A stretch of 64,000 bases of DNA. It comes from Cubamyces lactineus (Eukaryota; Basidiomycota; Agaricomycetes; Polyporales; Polyporaceae). Below the pieces are notes generated by a model. The model worked only from the letters and a program-made list of their open reading frames with translations, searched no databases and was not told the DNA's origin. Positions 1 to 10,503 of this stretch are shown one piece after another (within the stretch, counting starts at the first letter, position 1; each line of letters opens with the position of its first letter). The translations under genes were made by a program, and so were the position numbers. The stretch is taken from positions 682,001 through 746,000 of the forward strand of contig JACDTU010000012.1 of assembly GCA_022376465.1 (NCBI GenBank), written 5' to 3'.

Positions 1-14
1 CATTCATTTGACAG

Positions 15-684
15 GTTCAAGACGCCATCCACGCGCCGCACATTACCTGGGAAGCCTGCGGTGGACCCGTCTACATCAACCCTGCCACTGGGGGTCCAGG
101 CAACGACCAGAGCGTGGCGTCAACCTTGAGCGTTCTTCCAAACGTCATTGAGAAGAGCGAACGCGTTGCTATCGTGCATGGCTTGGCGGTTCGTACTCTT
201 ACCCTCGGATACCATCTCAGGTTGACGTAACATTGACGCCTTCCGCAGGACTTTATCCTTGTTGCAGAGGGCACTAGGATTGCAATCCAGTACGTATATT
301 CCGACGACACTCGGTCGAAGTTTCGCTCATGACCTGCATAGAAATATGACCTGGAATGGGAAACAAGGCTTCCACAGCCCCATTGAGCCAGAAAGCTTCT
401 TGGTCGACAACATGGGCGTCTTCGGCAACATGCACACTGAGCGTGGTCTTACCTGTACGTCTGAGATTCTTCCATTGCGACGAATGTGTGCTGACTTAGT
501 GCGCTACGGAATAAAGTCGTAGAGTTCTACTACAGCGGCCATATGACGCCTCGTAAGCATCGCGGCCCAATATGTTCAAGGCTGCAAAAACCACGGCTGA
601 CTTTCGTTGATAGAATTCGTCCCGTGGGCTGCTTTCCAGACGATCGCTTACGTTCTAGGAAAGCGTGATTCGCCGTCCGCTTAG
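15..684 (+). CDS. Serine carboxypeptidase (peptidase S10), 3' part only
   Basis: C-terminal 144 residues of an S10 serine carboxypeptidase; the 5' part lies outside the window. Exons read as 15-188, 249-289, 342-454, 517-552 and 614-684; the summed length is 145 codons including the stop. Visible S10 signatures are the stretch around the catalytic Asp (HGLADFILVAEGTRIAIQ), the block NMTWNGKQGF, the HTERGLT block and the catalytic His motif YYSGHMTP, followed by FVPWAAFQ near the end. The catalytic Ser would be upstream of the window. Family members are secreted or vacuolar exopeptidases that remove C-terminal residues at acidic pH. The last two introns have to be placed exactly to avoid in-frame stops, but the spliced frame is clean, so the gene looks intact here. 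Confidence 0.88.
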
Positions 685-1953
685 GCTCTGCCCCGAGCGA
701 ACGATGGAGGATGACCAGGCTAATAACGAGCACAAAGGCACGACGGGTTTGTGTATCACTGAAAGGACGTGTATCGATTGATTGCATTCATGGACGTTGA
801 GTGAAGCCGAGTGGAGCCATCCGCCGTAACCCTCCCAAATAAGTTGGTGCACCCGAGTGTGTCGATCCTACAACTTGCTTGTGGGCGCAGTGCCATCGAT
901 TTGATATGAGATCATGTCTGAAGACAAGGGTAAGCGCGATCTGCCTGTATAATGACTGTGCCGCAGAGCTTACCCCGAAGAAGCGGGGGGCCATACCGCC
1001 GGAGAAGCCTACGGTTGGAATAGTTGACATCAGCTCGGCCGCTTCCGAGGGCAATGCGACCTACTCTATGTGCTTGGGATGCGCAAGGTATGCCCTAGAT
1101 CATTTGCAACGTCAGATGAGCTTAGCTCAATTTGAGCACAACGGATTCACATACTTGAAGTCTTCGATCTTGTCGAACTTCATCGACAGCACTGATGAAA
1201 CACAACGCAGAAGATCCAGTCAGATATCAGAATATTAGGGCACTCCAGACCGCACTCACTGATATCGTAACCTCTCGTTGTCGTCGGATTGATGGGGGCA
1301 CCGACCCTTACATCGTGTTTGGGGACGGGAATCGCAGCTATCATGCGGTGAATTTGCTCGAAAGCTACGTCTCTTGGTTCTTTCAGCAGTTTGTCATCTA
1401 GCTTCGCCAGTGCTATGAAGTGATCCTCTGTCAGGCCCGCCTACGAGACTAGACCGACAATGAGGTTACCGCACCTACGTGGAGGATCGTCATGTTGATG
1501 TAAATTGTCGGTAACCAGGTGAACGTCAGTACACACGTCGAAGTACCTGTTCCTCCTGAATATTAACGTGGCTTCAAGCTTGAAGCTTGGTGCGCGCTCT
1601 GCAATCACGGTAGATTCTAGAGAACTTCGGGCCTGTCTAGTAGTAGTAGTGCCTCGCTTATGCATGGTAGATCGAGATCAGCGTCTACGTTGCGCGGGTA
1701 TGATCAATCCCGAGCCGAAAAGTCTGACCAGATGGCCGTGCGAGACTCGCCATGGCTGTTCCTCACTGGCACATATTAATCAGCATTATGCGTATAATAT
1801 CCGCGACATATTCGAGCAACAGACACAGCACCAGCTTGGGCAGTGATCATGATCAAGGCTTATTATCGACCAGGCGGCCAGTAATTATACACAACATTTC
1901 GACAAGAACACAACGAAGGTATTTCAAAGAGTCGTGGTACCTATAAGTTCAGC
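685..1953. other. Intergenic stretch, no recognised gene
   Basis: Between the carboxypeptidase stop and the convergent small secreted protein. A frame at about 906-1238 (+) carries several cysteines and an ATG, but it has no homology I recognise and no splice partner. Nothing else can be supported. Confidence 0.5.
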
Positions 1954-2570
1954 TCACGCATACACTACGGTGGTCGTCTCGAGGCCGTATTCGAGTTGGA
2001 TACCTCCCTGTGTTTGGAACCCTCAGTATACAACAACGGAGGCCATGTGTGACAGCACACAGGACGTACCGGGCAATCTCTATATGTCTCTACGACGGAT
2101 AGATAGAGCGTAGAACCGTCGGAAACGCTATCGAGCGGCGGCATCGTGAGTGTCGGAGGAGGGGGTGTCCCCATACCAGGAAGACCTAGCGTTCGCCACG
2201 GTGAGTATCACGGTCGTTCATGAAACAGTCAGAATAGCTCACCGAAGTTTGCGATGAGGAAGTCCCCGAACTTGTAGACGTAGCTGCCGTCTGCGAGCTC
2301 CCCAGAGTTGGTCACGTCGGCGTCGATGGGGGCCGTCGTGCTAAGAAAGACTGAGATAGGACTATAGCCCGACTCGCAGTAGTCCACATTTTCGTAATTG
2401 AACGGGAAGGCGTCCCCGGGAGCGATCACGCTGCCCTCAGTGGGTTCAGTGGTCGTGCCATGAGCAGGAACGACGATCTGCCGTTTGGCGGCGGTGAGAC
2501 TTGCTGCGTGCGTGAATGACGCGGCAGAGAGCACAAGTGTAGAGATGGAGGCGATTGAGAGGAGATGCAT
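1954..2570 (-). CDS. Small secreted protein of unknown function
   Basis: 165-residue protein in three exons, 2243-2570, 2070-2185 and 1954-2007 (complement), 498 coding bases. An N-terminal signal peptide is clear (MHLLSIASISTLVLSAASF, then an Ala-rich cleavage region). The mature part carries DYCESGYSPISVFLST and later GSTLYLSVVETYRDCP and ends with LEYGLETTTVVYA. From memory this pattern recurs in a family of uncharacterised secreted proteins of Agaricomycetes. Only two cysteines are evident, so it is not a typical cysteine-rich effector. A TATA box sits 41 nt upstream of the ATG. Role unknown; the predicted location is extracellular or cell wall. Confidence 0.82.
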
Positions 2571-2610
2571 CTTGAGCTGCAGATGGGCTTTGGTGGCTTG
2601 TACGGAGTGC

Positions 2611-2617
2611 CTTTATA
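2611..2617 (-). promoter_or_regulatory. TATA box of the small secreted protein gene
   Basis: TATAAAG on the minus strand, 41 nt upstream of the ATG at 2570. The spacing fits a short 5' UTR and a strongly regulated promoter. Inferred from sequence only. Confidence 0.6.
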
Positions 2618-3640
2618 GCTCGCCGGGAGCCAGTTGAATAAGGCTGTAAATGGTGCGTCCAATGTGCAAAACCAATTGTAGTCCCGTCCCATGGGCCCAT
2701 GGCGGGTCTGAGAGCGCTGGGGAGCAGGCGCAACTCGTGGTGTGTTCAGTACACCGCATGCGGTATAGGACACAACTATTTGCCATGGTTCGTTAAGATG
2801 CCTAGCAGAATCGCCTGCCAAGGGCACGTAAGATGACAGGGCATCATGGGCCATCCTGGGAATGCAGACCTACGGTTGTACGAGTTGTGCACTGAGCACA
2901 TTGTGGTACCAGGCACTAAAGAATACGCAAGGGACGCCGTCAACGAGCGCAGGAAGAGGCGCGGCCGCTTATCGCCAAACTTTAGACAGATTGTCGCCCG
3001 GTGTATGAGGCAGAAGCAAGCCGCAGCGGTCCGTATTCAATTGTTGCTTTTCAGCCTAGACTGCGGTCAGTGTAGAGTGACTCAGATATCTGAATGTGGG
3101 AGCATTAGGAGATAGCCTGCCTCGACGTACCTGACGGTACAATCCAGCACCTAGAACGTACCCGGACAGTCGAGGATGGGACGGAAGCATTCACTTGCCA
3201 TAGTCGAGTACGTAGAGGCACACCGGAATCGTATCGGCCACGAGTGGGGACTTGCGGGAACAACATCAGTGCCTGTACGACAAATGGCAACGCGAGCAAC
3301 TGCCAATGTCGAGGTGATTGTGTGGTCGGCTTTGGTGCTGTAAGAGCGGAGCTGTAGCTAAACCTGATCAGTGCTCGGCGCATCACTCGCACAGACAAGC
3401 TCCGATCCTTACGCCATGATCCTCATGTTGCTCGCACTGCATGCGGCATCTGCCATCGGCAGGTTGTGTCCACGAATCTGCTCTCCTTGTATTTCGGATG
3501 CTATCTGCGTTCCTGCCATGAACCTAAATCGGCCAGTCCAGCGGCGGCAAGCATCGGCATGCGCGACCATCGTGAGGACTCTAGTCTGACGTGAGAGCCT
3601 GGTAGTTGTAGGTTTCAAGCAGTGCGTTTGGCCTCCGTTT
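2618..3640. other. Intergenic, no recognised gene
   Basis: No frame here shows recognisable protein motifs or a plausible spliced structure. Part of it may be the decayed 3' end of the neighbouring pseudogene. Confidence 0.45.
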
Positions 3641-3649
3641 ATGAGAACG

Positions 3650-4433
3650 CGGTCAGAGCTCCAGCGCCGCAGTGATGTCGCTACTGCATTGGTGACCGAT
3701 GAGGATGCCGAACGCAGAGATAAGTACAGCGAGGGGCGGTTCTCCATGTACGCACTTCTTGAAGAGGGACTCAAGTGGACGAGCTGGATTCCTGCCCCTT
3801 AATGACTGAAATAACAAGGATTGCCACATCGGCCACTGACCTTGCGCCGCATCCATGGTCATCAGGAGCAATGGCATGATGGGTCCTTGAATGCTCGTCC
3901 TACCTTCGGGTCACAGTAGTTAGCGATATAGCTGTATGAGAGGTCCAATCTTACGCCTACCTAGATGTATCAGCATCAAGTCCACGCGAGGGAACGTGTC
4001 TGGAATGGTCTTCAGGTCGTCCGCTATGAGCGTGTCACCGCTGATGTATGTTCCCCGAGAAGCTCGACCATCCAACCGTTCGTCGGTGGGACAGCTCCCT
4101 GGATATTGTTGACCGTTTCAGCGGGTCCAGTTGAGACGTGCTTTCCCGACATGGCGACCACCCTGTGGCATGGATGTCTGCGGCTTGCCAGGTATCCAGC
4201 GCGGTAACGGCAGTGAATAGTTCGCCCTTGGTATGCGCAGCTGTGAGATGATGCTGCGCAGGAGGAATTGTGACAATGTGCGGATCGCGGCGGAAGCGAT
4301 CTTCGACCAGCCTGTCGAAGTGATCTTCGTGGTAGTGAGAGAGAAGGACAAGGTGAATAGGAGGTAGCTGGTCAAGGGGCAATGAAGGGTTCGTGAGACG
4401 TTGTGCCGTCACCCCTTGGGACGAGGTGGGCAT
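3650..4433 (-). pseudogene. Degenerate metallo-beta-lactamase-fold hydrolase
   Basis: Minus-strand remnants, in the correct order, of a fungal MBL-fold hydrolase. The N-terminal block reads PTSSQGVTAQRL, then LPPIHLVLLSHYHEDHFDRL with the metal-binding HxHxDH variant HYHEDHFD, then LFTAVTALDTWQ. Farther on, in other frames, are MSGKHVSTGPAET, GWMVELLG, YISGDTLIADDLKTIPDTF and LMLIHLGG, then LLLMTMDAAQG and SPLESLFKK-like ends. The frame changes at about 4160-4180 (after DTWQAADI) and again at about 4050-4065 (between VELLG and YISGD), with no room for introns. The C-terminal part is scrambled. Upstream exons could not be identified. Sequencing error could explain one break but hardly all of them. 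Confidence 0.75.
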
Positions 4434-4927
4434 GGTCTACGCAGGAACAATCGTGCTTCGTTGAGCGAGGGGAATCCAGAACTCACGAGACGATGGCCTA
4501 CCGACGGCATGCAAGAAGTTTGGATCGGCCATTATGCGCAGTCTGCGTCATTCGAGCAGCGTTGTCGCTGTGCCTACTAATAAGCGTGCATTCTCTCCGC
4601 GGGAGCTAGTTGAGTGTACGTTGAGAGCACGAGGCAACGGTGCGGGTCCTGGGTGTCCTTTGTGGGCGCACGTATGCCGTGCGCATCGATGCTCAGACTT
4701 GCGACGGCAAATACTTGTGCTGCACTGAAGATGTTTACTTGTAGAGTAGTTCTCCCATCGCCACAGACAGCGTTGAATGCTCACCGTACTGAATGAACTG
4801 AGGAGGCCAATACGTGGTCTGATGACGTCATAGCGCGTCGCGTCTCACGCGATCACGTGCATTCGATGCGATAACGATCCGAATTGCGCTGAGGATACCA
4901 GGTAGCTGATACTTCGAGGTCCAGCAT
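4434..4927. other. Intergenic between MBL pseudogene and kinase gene
   Basis: Possible first exon of the decayed hydrolase near 4490-4525 (minus), not confirmed. The rest is probably the promoter of the kinase gene starting at 4928. No other feature seen. Confidence 0.4.
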
Positions 4928-5772
4928 ATGGATCAGGTCGCAGAAGAACTGTCACAGTATCTATTGACCCGTTTGCATAAGTGAGCTCGGATCACACACC
5001 AGAAGATGCTAGCTTAGAAGTACTGACCTTAGCTCTCGTCAGCATTCCGCCAGACGGCCGCCTCTTAGTCGGCATAGCAGGCGTACCCGCGTCCGGCAAG
5101 TCGACACTCGCTCAACTCATCGTGCAGCGCATCAACACAGTCGCGACATCCAACATTGGTACTGAAGCTATCGAGGCCAACAAGCCCATTGCAGCCTACG
5201 TCGGTCTCGATGGGTGGCATCTGACCCGGGCACAACTCGATGCGTTTCCCGATCCCAAACTGGCGCACGATCGGCGCGGTGCACACTGGACGTTCGATGG
5301 CGAGGGCTACGTTGCCTTCGCCCGCGCCCTCCGAAAACCTGTAGCGGCGCAAAGCGACCAGATCGTCTATGCCCCTTCGTTCTCGCATGAGAAGAAGGAC
5401 CCAGTAGCCGACGCCATACCTGTGTACCCTTACCATAGGCTGGTCATCGTTGAAGGCCTATATACGTTTCTGGCGATCCCACCTTGGTTGGAGGCGGCAG
5501 AGCTCCTTGATGAACGGTGGTACATTGATACCAGCGAAGAGGAGGCGGAGAAGCGATTGGTCGTCCGGCACGTACGAACTGGAGTTGCGAAGGATTTGGA
5601 CGAGGCGCTGTGGAGGTCAAGAGAGAATGACGCCCCAAGTGAGTGTCGTTATGTACATTTTTTTGACCGAAACCTAATCGGGATGGTAGATGGAAGATTC
5701 TTACGCGAAAATATGGCCGAGCCTACTCGTATCATACCTAGTGTGGAGGATCCCAACTTTGCTCATGCATAG
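4928..5772 (+). CDS. P-loop kinase, uridine kinase/phosphoribulokinase-like (YFH7-type)
   Basis: 243-residue protein in three exons: 4928-4980, 5043-5638 and 5690-5772. Intron 1 has a good branch site (TACTGAC) before its acceptor. Using the ATG at 4928 gives MDQVAEELSQYLLTRLH, as expected for the N-terminal helix of this family, whereas the frame read through the intron has no ATG. The Walker A motif is GVPASGKST (about residues 27-35). The blocks LDGWHLTRAQLDAFPDP, RRGAHWTFDGE and VIVEGLYTFL and the lid region RRHVxTG-like (VRHVRTGVAKD) identify the nucleoside/panthothenate-kinase-like group related to yeast YFH7. The substrate is not known from sequence. Both splice junctions restore conserved text (NGRFLRENM after intron 2). 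Confidence 0.87.
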
Positions 5773-5981
5773 AATCAGTCGTCGAATGAATCCAGTGGAT
5801 AGCCCCCTTGTACGCACACGTGTATGTTTTGTAGGCATTTTCAGCTTCTGCACCTCTCACTTCAAGGAACGCATATCATGGGGGTATGGCCATTGATGTA
5901 CAATCCATTGATATGAGGCCAGTATGATACAAGGGTATAGAGTCGGTGTGTTGATATAGTAGCCAGGCTTTAGGCTTCAGG

Positions 5982-6390
5982 CTATCGAGGGTTCGCATCT
6001 ACTTTTCTCTCTGCAGTGACTGTACTGTGGTCAGTATCTAGACGCACATTGAATGCGATTGTGCTCACCCCACGGCCTTCTGTCCATCGGACATTGTTGC
6101 TTAGATGCAGCGGTACTGATCCATTGCAGTAAACAATGCATATGGAAGACGTGCGTGCACTCGCCCCAGACTGAGATCATGTTTAAATTAGCTGTGTTTT
6201 CTGTGCGTTTTCACGCGTACGCACTCAATGGGCAATCATCTCCAGGCATCTTGCAAGATGGACAGCATCCCTCGAATGGCACTCGGCAGATGCCACACAC
6301 ATCGCCCTCACTGTCTTCCTCCTGGTCGTTTGTGCCAATGTCCCATCGCCATTGCGCAATACCGTGCCAATGTTTGATATGTACTTTCAT
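5982..6390 (-). CDS. APC11: Anaphase-promoting complex subunit 11 (RING-H2)
   Basis: 101-residue protein in three exons (complement): 6225-6390, 6069-6170 and 5982-6019. It begins MKVHIKHWHGIAQWRWDIG, the canonical APC11 start, although the frame stays open upstream to 6522. The zinc-binding core is complete: CGICRVPFEGCCPSCKMPGD, then DCPLIWGECTHVFHMHCLLQW and QQCPMDRRPW. APC11 is the catalytic RING subunit of the anaphase-promoting complex; it binds the E2 and drives ubiquitylation of securin and cyclins. Human APC11 has 84 residues; the extra length is a short acidic insert (DQEEDSEGD) before the first Cys and a short C-terminal tail. It is divergent from the GH99-like gene at 6976. Confidence 0.95.
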
Positions 6391-6975
6391 GGAGGGGTCA
6401 GAAGAAAGCTGCAGCGAGAAAGTGATGAGGCCTTGAGGAGGCGGGGTCCGAAGGTTGTGGCTGGAGGAGGAGGCGTTGTTTGCGTGTGTGTACGCGACTC
6501 GGGCGCGTTTGTGGCCGCTCACATTTAGTTTCTACCGCATGGTGCTTTGTTGGTAACTACTTGAGTACTCTGCCTTCAGTGGCGCATTCATAGGGCGCAC
6601 TGTGTCTGCCTGAGCAAATATTATGACGCTAGAACGCATTGCGGCATACACGTAGCAGCTCAAAAGACGATAGGCGGTCTGATGCTGTACTACGCCAGGT
6701 CACGTGCGTTAGCCGAGCTGTGCTGCAACGCCATGCGCCACAAGACCGTTTAGTGAAGTACGCTACGACACGATGTGTTCTCGTACTCTCTTCCCCATCT
6801 ACTCCAGCGAAGCTTCTACTTCAAAGGACACCAAATCCTCACGTCTACGGCGGCTACATTTGGTTAAGTCAACTGCTGATCTTGCGCTACACAATCATCC
6901 GAATTGCCGCGCCTTGCTCCCCAGTGCACCCTAATACTAGTCTTCGTCTCCCTCAGTTATCTGTCCTGCTCATCA
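6391..6975. promoter_or_regulatory. Divergent intergenic region APC11 / GH99-like gene
   Basis: 585 bp between two divergently transcribed genes; it presumably holds both promoters. No TATA box stands out and no other gene is visible. A TTG-initiated extension of the GH99-like frame (6904-6975) looks hydrophobic but has no ATG. Confidence 0.5.
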
Positions 6976-9900
6976 ATGGCCTCTCTCAACGCAGGCAAGC
7001 AAATCAAACGCGCAGACCCTTCTACAATCCAGGACAAGTTCCTGGTCGGTTATCAAGGATGGTTCACCTGCGCGGGCGATGGTGAGCCCGTAGGCCCTGG
7101 CCACCATGGTTGGCTTCACTGGTTCAACTATCCCATCCCCGACGGCGGTCGTCCCAACATGGATCTATGGCCTGATGTGTCCGAGTACACCCCCTCAGAG
7201 CTATTCCCTGCTCCGGGGGTGAAGTATGCAGATGGCACACAAGCGTTTCTATTCTCCTCTAGACATCCGAAGACAGTGCAGAGACACTTCCACTGGATGG
7301 CACAGCATGGTGTCGACGGTGCCTTCCTCCAGCGCTTTCTTGGACAGACGGATCTTGAGCAAGGCAATGAAGGCATCCGGAAACAGAGGGATGAGGTCGG
7401 GGATAGGGTCATGGAGGCTGCGGAGAAGGAAGGTCGAGTCTTTGCCATCATGTACGCCTTCTCTATCCGTCGCAGATCAATTCAAGGATTTGTAAACACA
7501 TTCACGCAGGTATGACGTCTCTGGCGTTGCTCCAGACCGCATTCAACGCGTACTCGAACACGACTGGATTCATCTCATCCGGCAAAAGGCCATCCTCGAT
7601 AGTCCCGCATATCTCCGCGAACACGGTCGACCAGTCGTCGCCTTATGGGGCTTTGGAATGTCCGATGCTCACCATTCACCCTCGATGGTACGAGCCGTCG
7701 CCAGATTCATCCGTGACAACACACCAGGGGGCGCATACATTATGGCAGGAGTACCTGCACATTGGCGGACCAGCGTCATGGACGCAGACCCTGACCCAGA
7801 GTTCGTTAGAGTTTGGCTGGAGGAGTTTGACGCTCTCTCGCCGTGGACTATCGGTAGATATCACGACGAAGAGTCGGCGAACCGCTTCGAAGAGGAGAAG
7901 ATCAAGGGTGACGTCGAGCTCATTAAACGGCACAATGAGCAACGGGAAAGTGATTCTGGGACGACGAGGAAGATCGATTACATCCCCGTGATCTTCCCTG
8001 GCGGCTCCGTAAGCGCAAAGTGTACCTTCACCTGCCTGGTACACCGCTGACGCACGCGATAGGGTCATAATCTCTCCGAAGGGAAGTGGGGATGGAATGA
8101 CTGTCCTCGTAAAGGGGGCCACTTCATGTGGCGACAGCTCTTCAATGTCAAGCGTCATGGAGTACGCACCGTCTATGGTGCGATGTGGGACGAGTACGTT
8201 CTCTCCTGAGCAAAGCAAATTGCTGCTGACCCGCGCCGCTTCTCAGATACGACGAAGGCACAGCCTTCATGCCTGTAGTCTCCCACAAGAGGCAGCTACC
8301 CGTCCTAGAGAGGCACCGCTTTATGGCCTTGGATGAAGACGGCTTCGATCTCCCTCCAGACTGGTTAGTGATAAGACATACTCCATTTGTAGTAACTCAC
8401 TCACTGTATCAAGGTACATGCGTATCTGCGGGTTCGCTGCGGAGGGCTTGCGTGGCGAACGCACCAACCATGAGACGTTCCCATCGAAAGAACTTCAAGA
8501 CTATTGGTCGACACGTCCTCGGTATGAAGACAGTCCACAAGCCGGTCCTTCTGGTGGCAGTACAAGCGAGGATAAGACCCAGACATGGGAGGAATGGGAG
8601 AAATTAGACGGACAGAACCTCAATGTGGACGAACTTCCGCCGCCGCCTTACAGCTTGGAAGTAGAGGAGCCTCAAGCAGGAAACAACACCGCCAGTGCGG
8701 CGGCCCCACCACCCGTGCCAGTAGAGCGTCGGCCCACAACATCGACGACTCATGGGCCTCCACCACCACCCGTGTTGACTCGTCCGGTGCCTCCCCCAGT
8801 CAATAGTAGTTCACGCCCTCAGAGTATAGCGGCTGCGAACTCTGCTTCAGGGACGACCTCTCCCCCAGCCCAGGAGATCCCTGTGGAATCGTCATTCAGT
8901 CGACTGTCTATTTCTCCACACCAAGTGCCATCGTCTCTGCCATCGGAGCAATCAGCGTTTGCTCGGCTTTCGCATCCCCCTTCTCCTCGCCCGGTCTCTC
9001 CGGCACATTCACACCATTCGCATTCGTCCTCGCATTCAATACCTGCGTCATACCCGCCGTCAGAGTCAGGGTTTTCCCCTAGCCTCTTCCCTTCCGCTCA
9101 GCCGCCAAGCGCTACTCCGGGACCGTGGTCGCGAGCACAATGGCCACCTCCGGAATGGGGACTTCCTCAGAGTCACCCGCCACCGCCCGCTCCCCATCCG
9201 TATGGCGCGCATTCGCAAAACGAACCGCAATTCGGTCACAACCAGCCCGGCTACATGCCCAGCTACGCTCCGAGTTATCCGCCTGCGAACTCGCCTCCGC
9301 CTCCGCCCCTGAAGCCACGGCCGTCAGTATCGCACCATTCGCGTCCACCCCCTTCGCCTTACGGAGACCCAGAGCAGCCCTCAAGCCATGTTGGGGGCTT
9401 TGCGTTCCCAGAAGCTCACATTCCTGGCGGTGATGACCTTTGTGGCGCACCTCCCGCACATTCGCCTTACCCTCCATACTCCTATGACTCAGGGAGCCCA
9501 CAGGCACCGCTGTTCCCGAACGCGCCTAGTTCGTTCTATGATTCTTCTGAGGCCATGCCTCCTCCGCCTCCTCCACGTAAGTACCTTTTCTGGACGGGGT
9601 CGTAGCCGATCAACGCGCTTTGCCCCACTAATGTCCGACGCTCTGTTCGCGGCACGTCCTGACTCCAGACTGACCCTGCATGTCGATCTTGACAGGTCCT
9701 TACGGCACCCCCGCGATCACGAACGACTATTACGCTCCGATCGCTCCGGGTGCTCAGCCTAGTTCACCGTACGGCCCTCCCAGTTTACCAGCAACAGGCG
9801 CTCCGCCTCTGCCACCTACGTACGCGCGGCCGCCTTCGCATCCCAACTCGGGGTACCCGGGCGTGCAGGGTGCTCAGGTTCAAGGGGCGGGGCGAGGGGC

Positions 9901-10104
9901 ACCCGCTGTTTCCGCAGGCCCGCTGGGACACGCGCTGAGCTTGGTGGGGAACGTTGCCGGGCGAGGGGCGAAGACGCAGCTGGAGAATCTAGCGAACTGT
10001 ACGTGTGCTTCGGCTTGTCGATCGTTTCTGCTGCGCTGGTTACCGGACCGCTGACGTGCCTTGATGCAGCCGGCACGAAGCTGTTCAACAAGTATCGCAA
10101 GTGA
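6976..10104 (+). CDS. GH99-like / xylosidase-arabinosidase-type protein with long proline-rich C-terminal tail
   Basis: 907 residues in seven exons: 6976-7451, 7510-8008, 8063-8193, 8247-8363, 8414-9576, 9696-9998 and 10070-10104; the frame closes exactly. The first 420 or so residues match a fungal family usually labelled xylosidase/arabinosidase and related to GH99/WbsX folds: VGYQGWFTCAGDG, GPGHHGWLHWFN, HFHWMAQHGVDGAFLQRF, RPVVALWGFG, WDEYDEGTAFMPVV and WYMRICGFAAEGLRG. No signal peptide precedes the domain, so a cytosolic location is inferred. The remaining half or so is Pro/Ser-rich low-complexity sequence with PPPPY (a PPxY WW-binding motif) and many PPPP runs, ending LENLANSGTKLFNKYRK. 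Enzymatic activity is unproven. The tail suggests a scaffold or WW/SH3 partner role (inference). Confidence 0.85.
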
Positions 10105-10503
10105 GAGGGCGGGCGTGGTGGCTCAGGGGGATGAATGCCGTGTTCTTGGAAGAAACGTCCTACGTCCAGTGCCACTGTAGCTTAGAGCCCGGGAATGAAC
10201 AGAAGATGTCACCGAACGTCCAACAGCGTCAGTCTAAGACGGGCATCCGAATAGCTTTGCTTCGAGCATGTTCCAATGCGCGCGACGTGGATTAGCGAGG
10301 GCGAGTACAGCAATATACGACGTTCATACAGATAAGTACAAGAAAGATGAGCGCGATTCATAGTCGTGCCTATAGTAAACACTGCCGACAATATACCGGA
10401 GCAAGAACGTGGACCTGAGCCATCTTGAGCACGGACGCCGGGAAGGATATCGCCACAAGGGAAGAAGAGATGCAGCAGCCTACAATGTGATCGCAATAGC
10501 ATG
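10105..10503. other. Convergent intergenic region
   Basis: 399 bp between the stops of the GH99-like gene (+) and the C2H2 gene (-). It must contain both 3' UTRs. No separate gene is supported. Confidence 0.5.

Noticed and set aside
879..1238. 119-codon frame with several cysteines
   Set aside because: Opens with GTG, has no recognised family and no splice context; recorded as intergenic.
6904..6975. Hydrophobic N-terminal extension that could be a signal peptide for the GH99-like protein
   Set aside because: It begins with TTG rather than ATG, and the family start matches the ATG at 6976.
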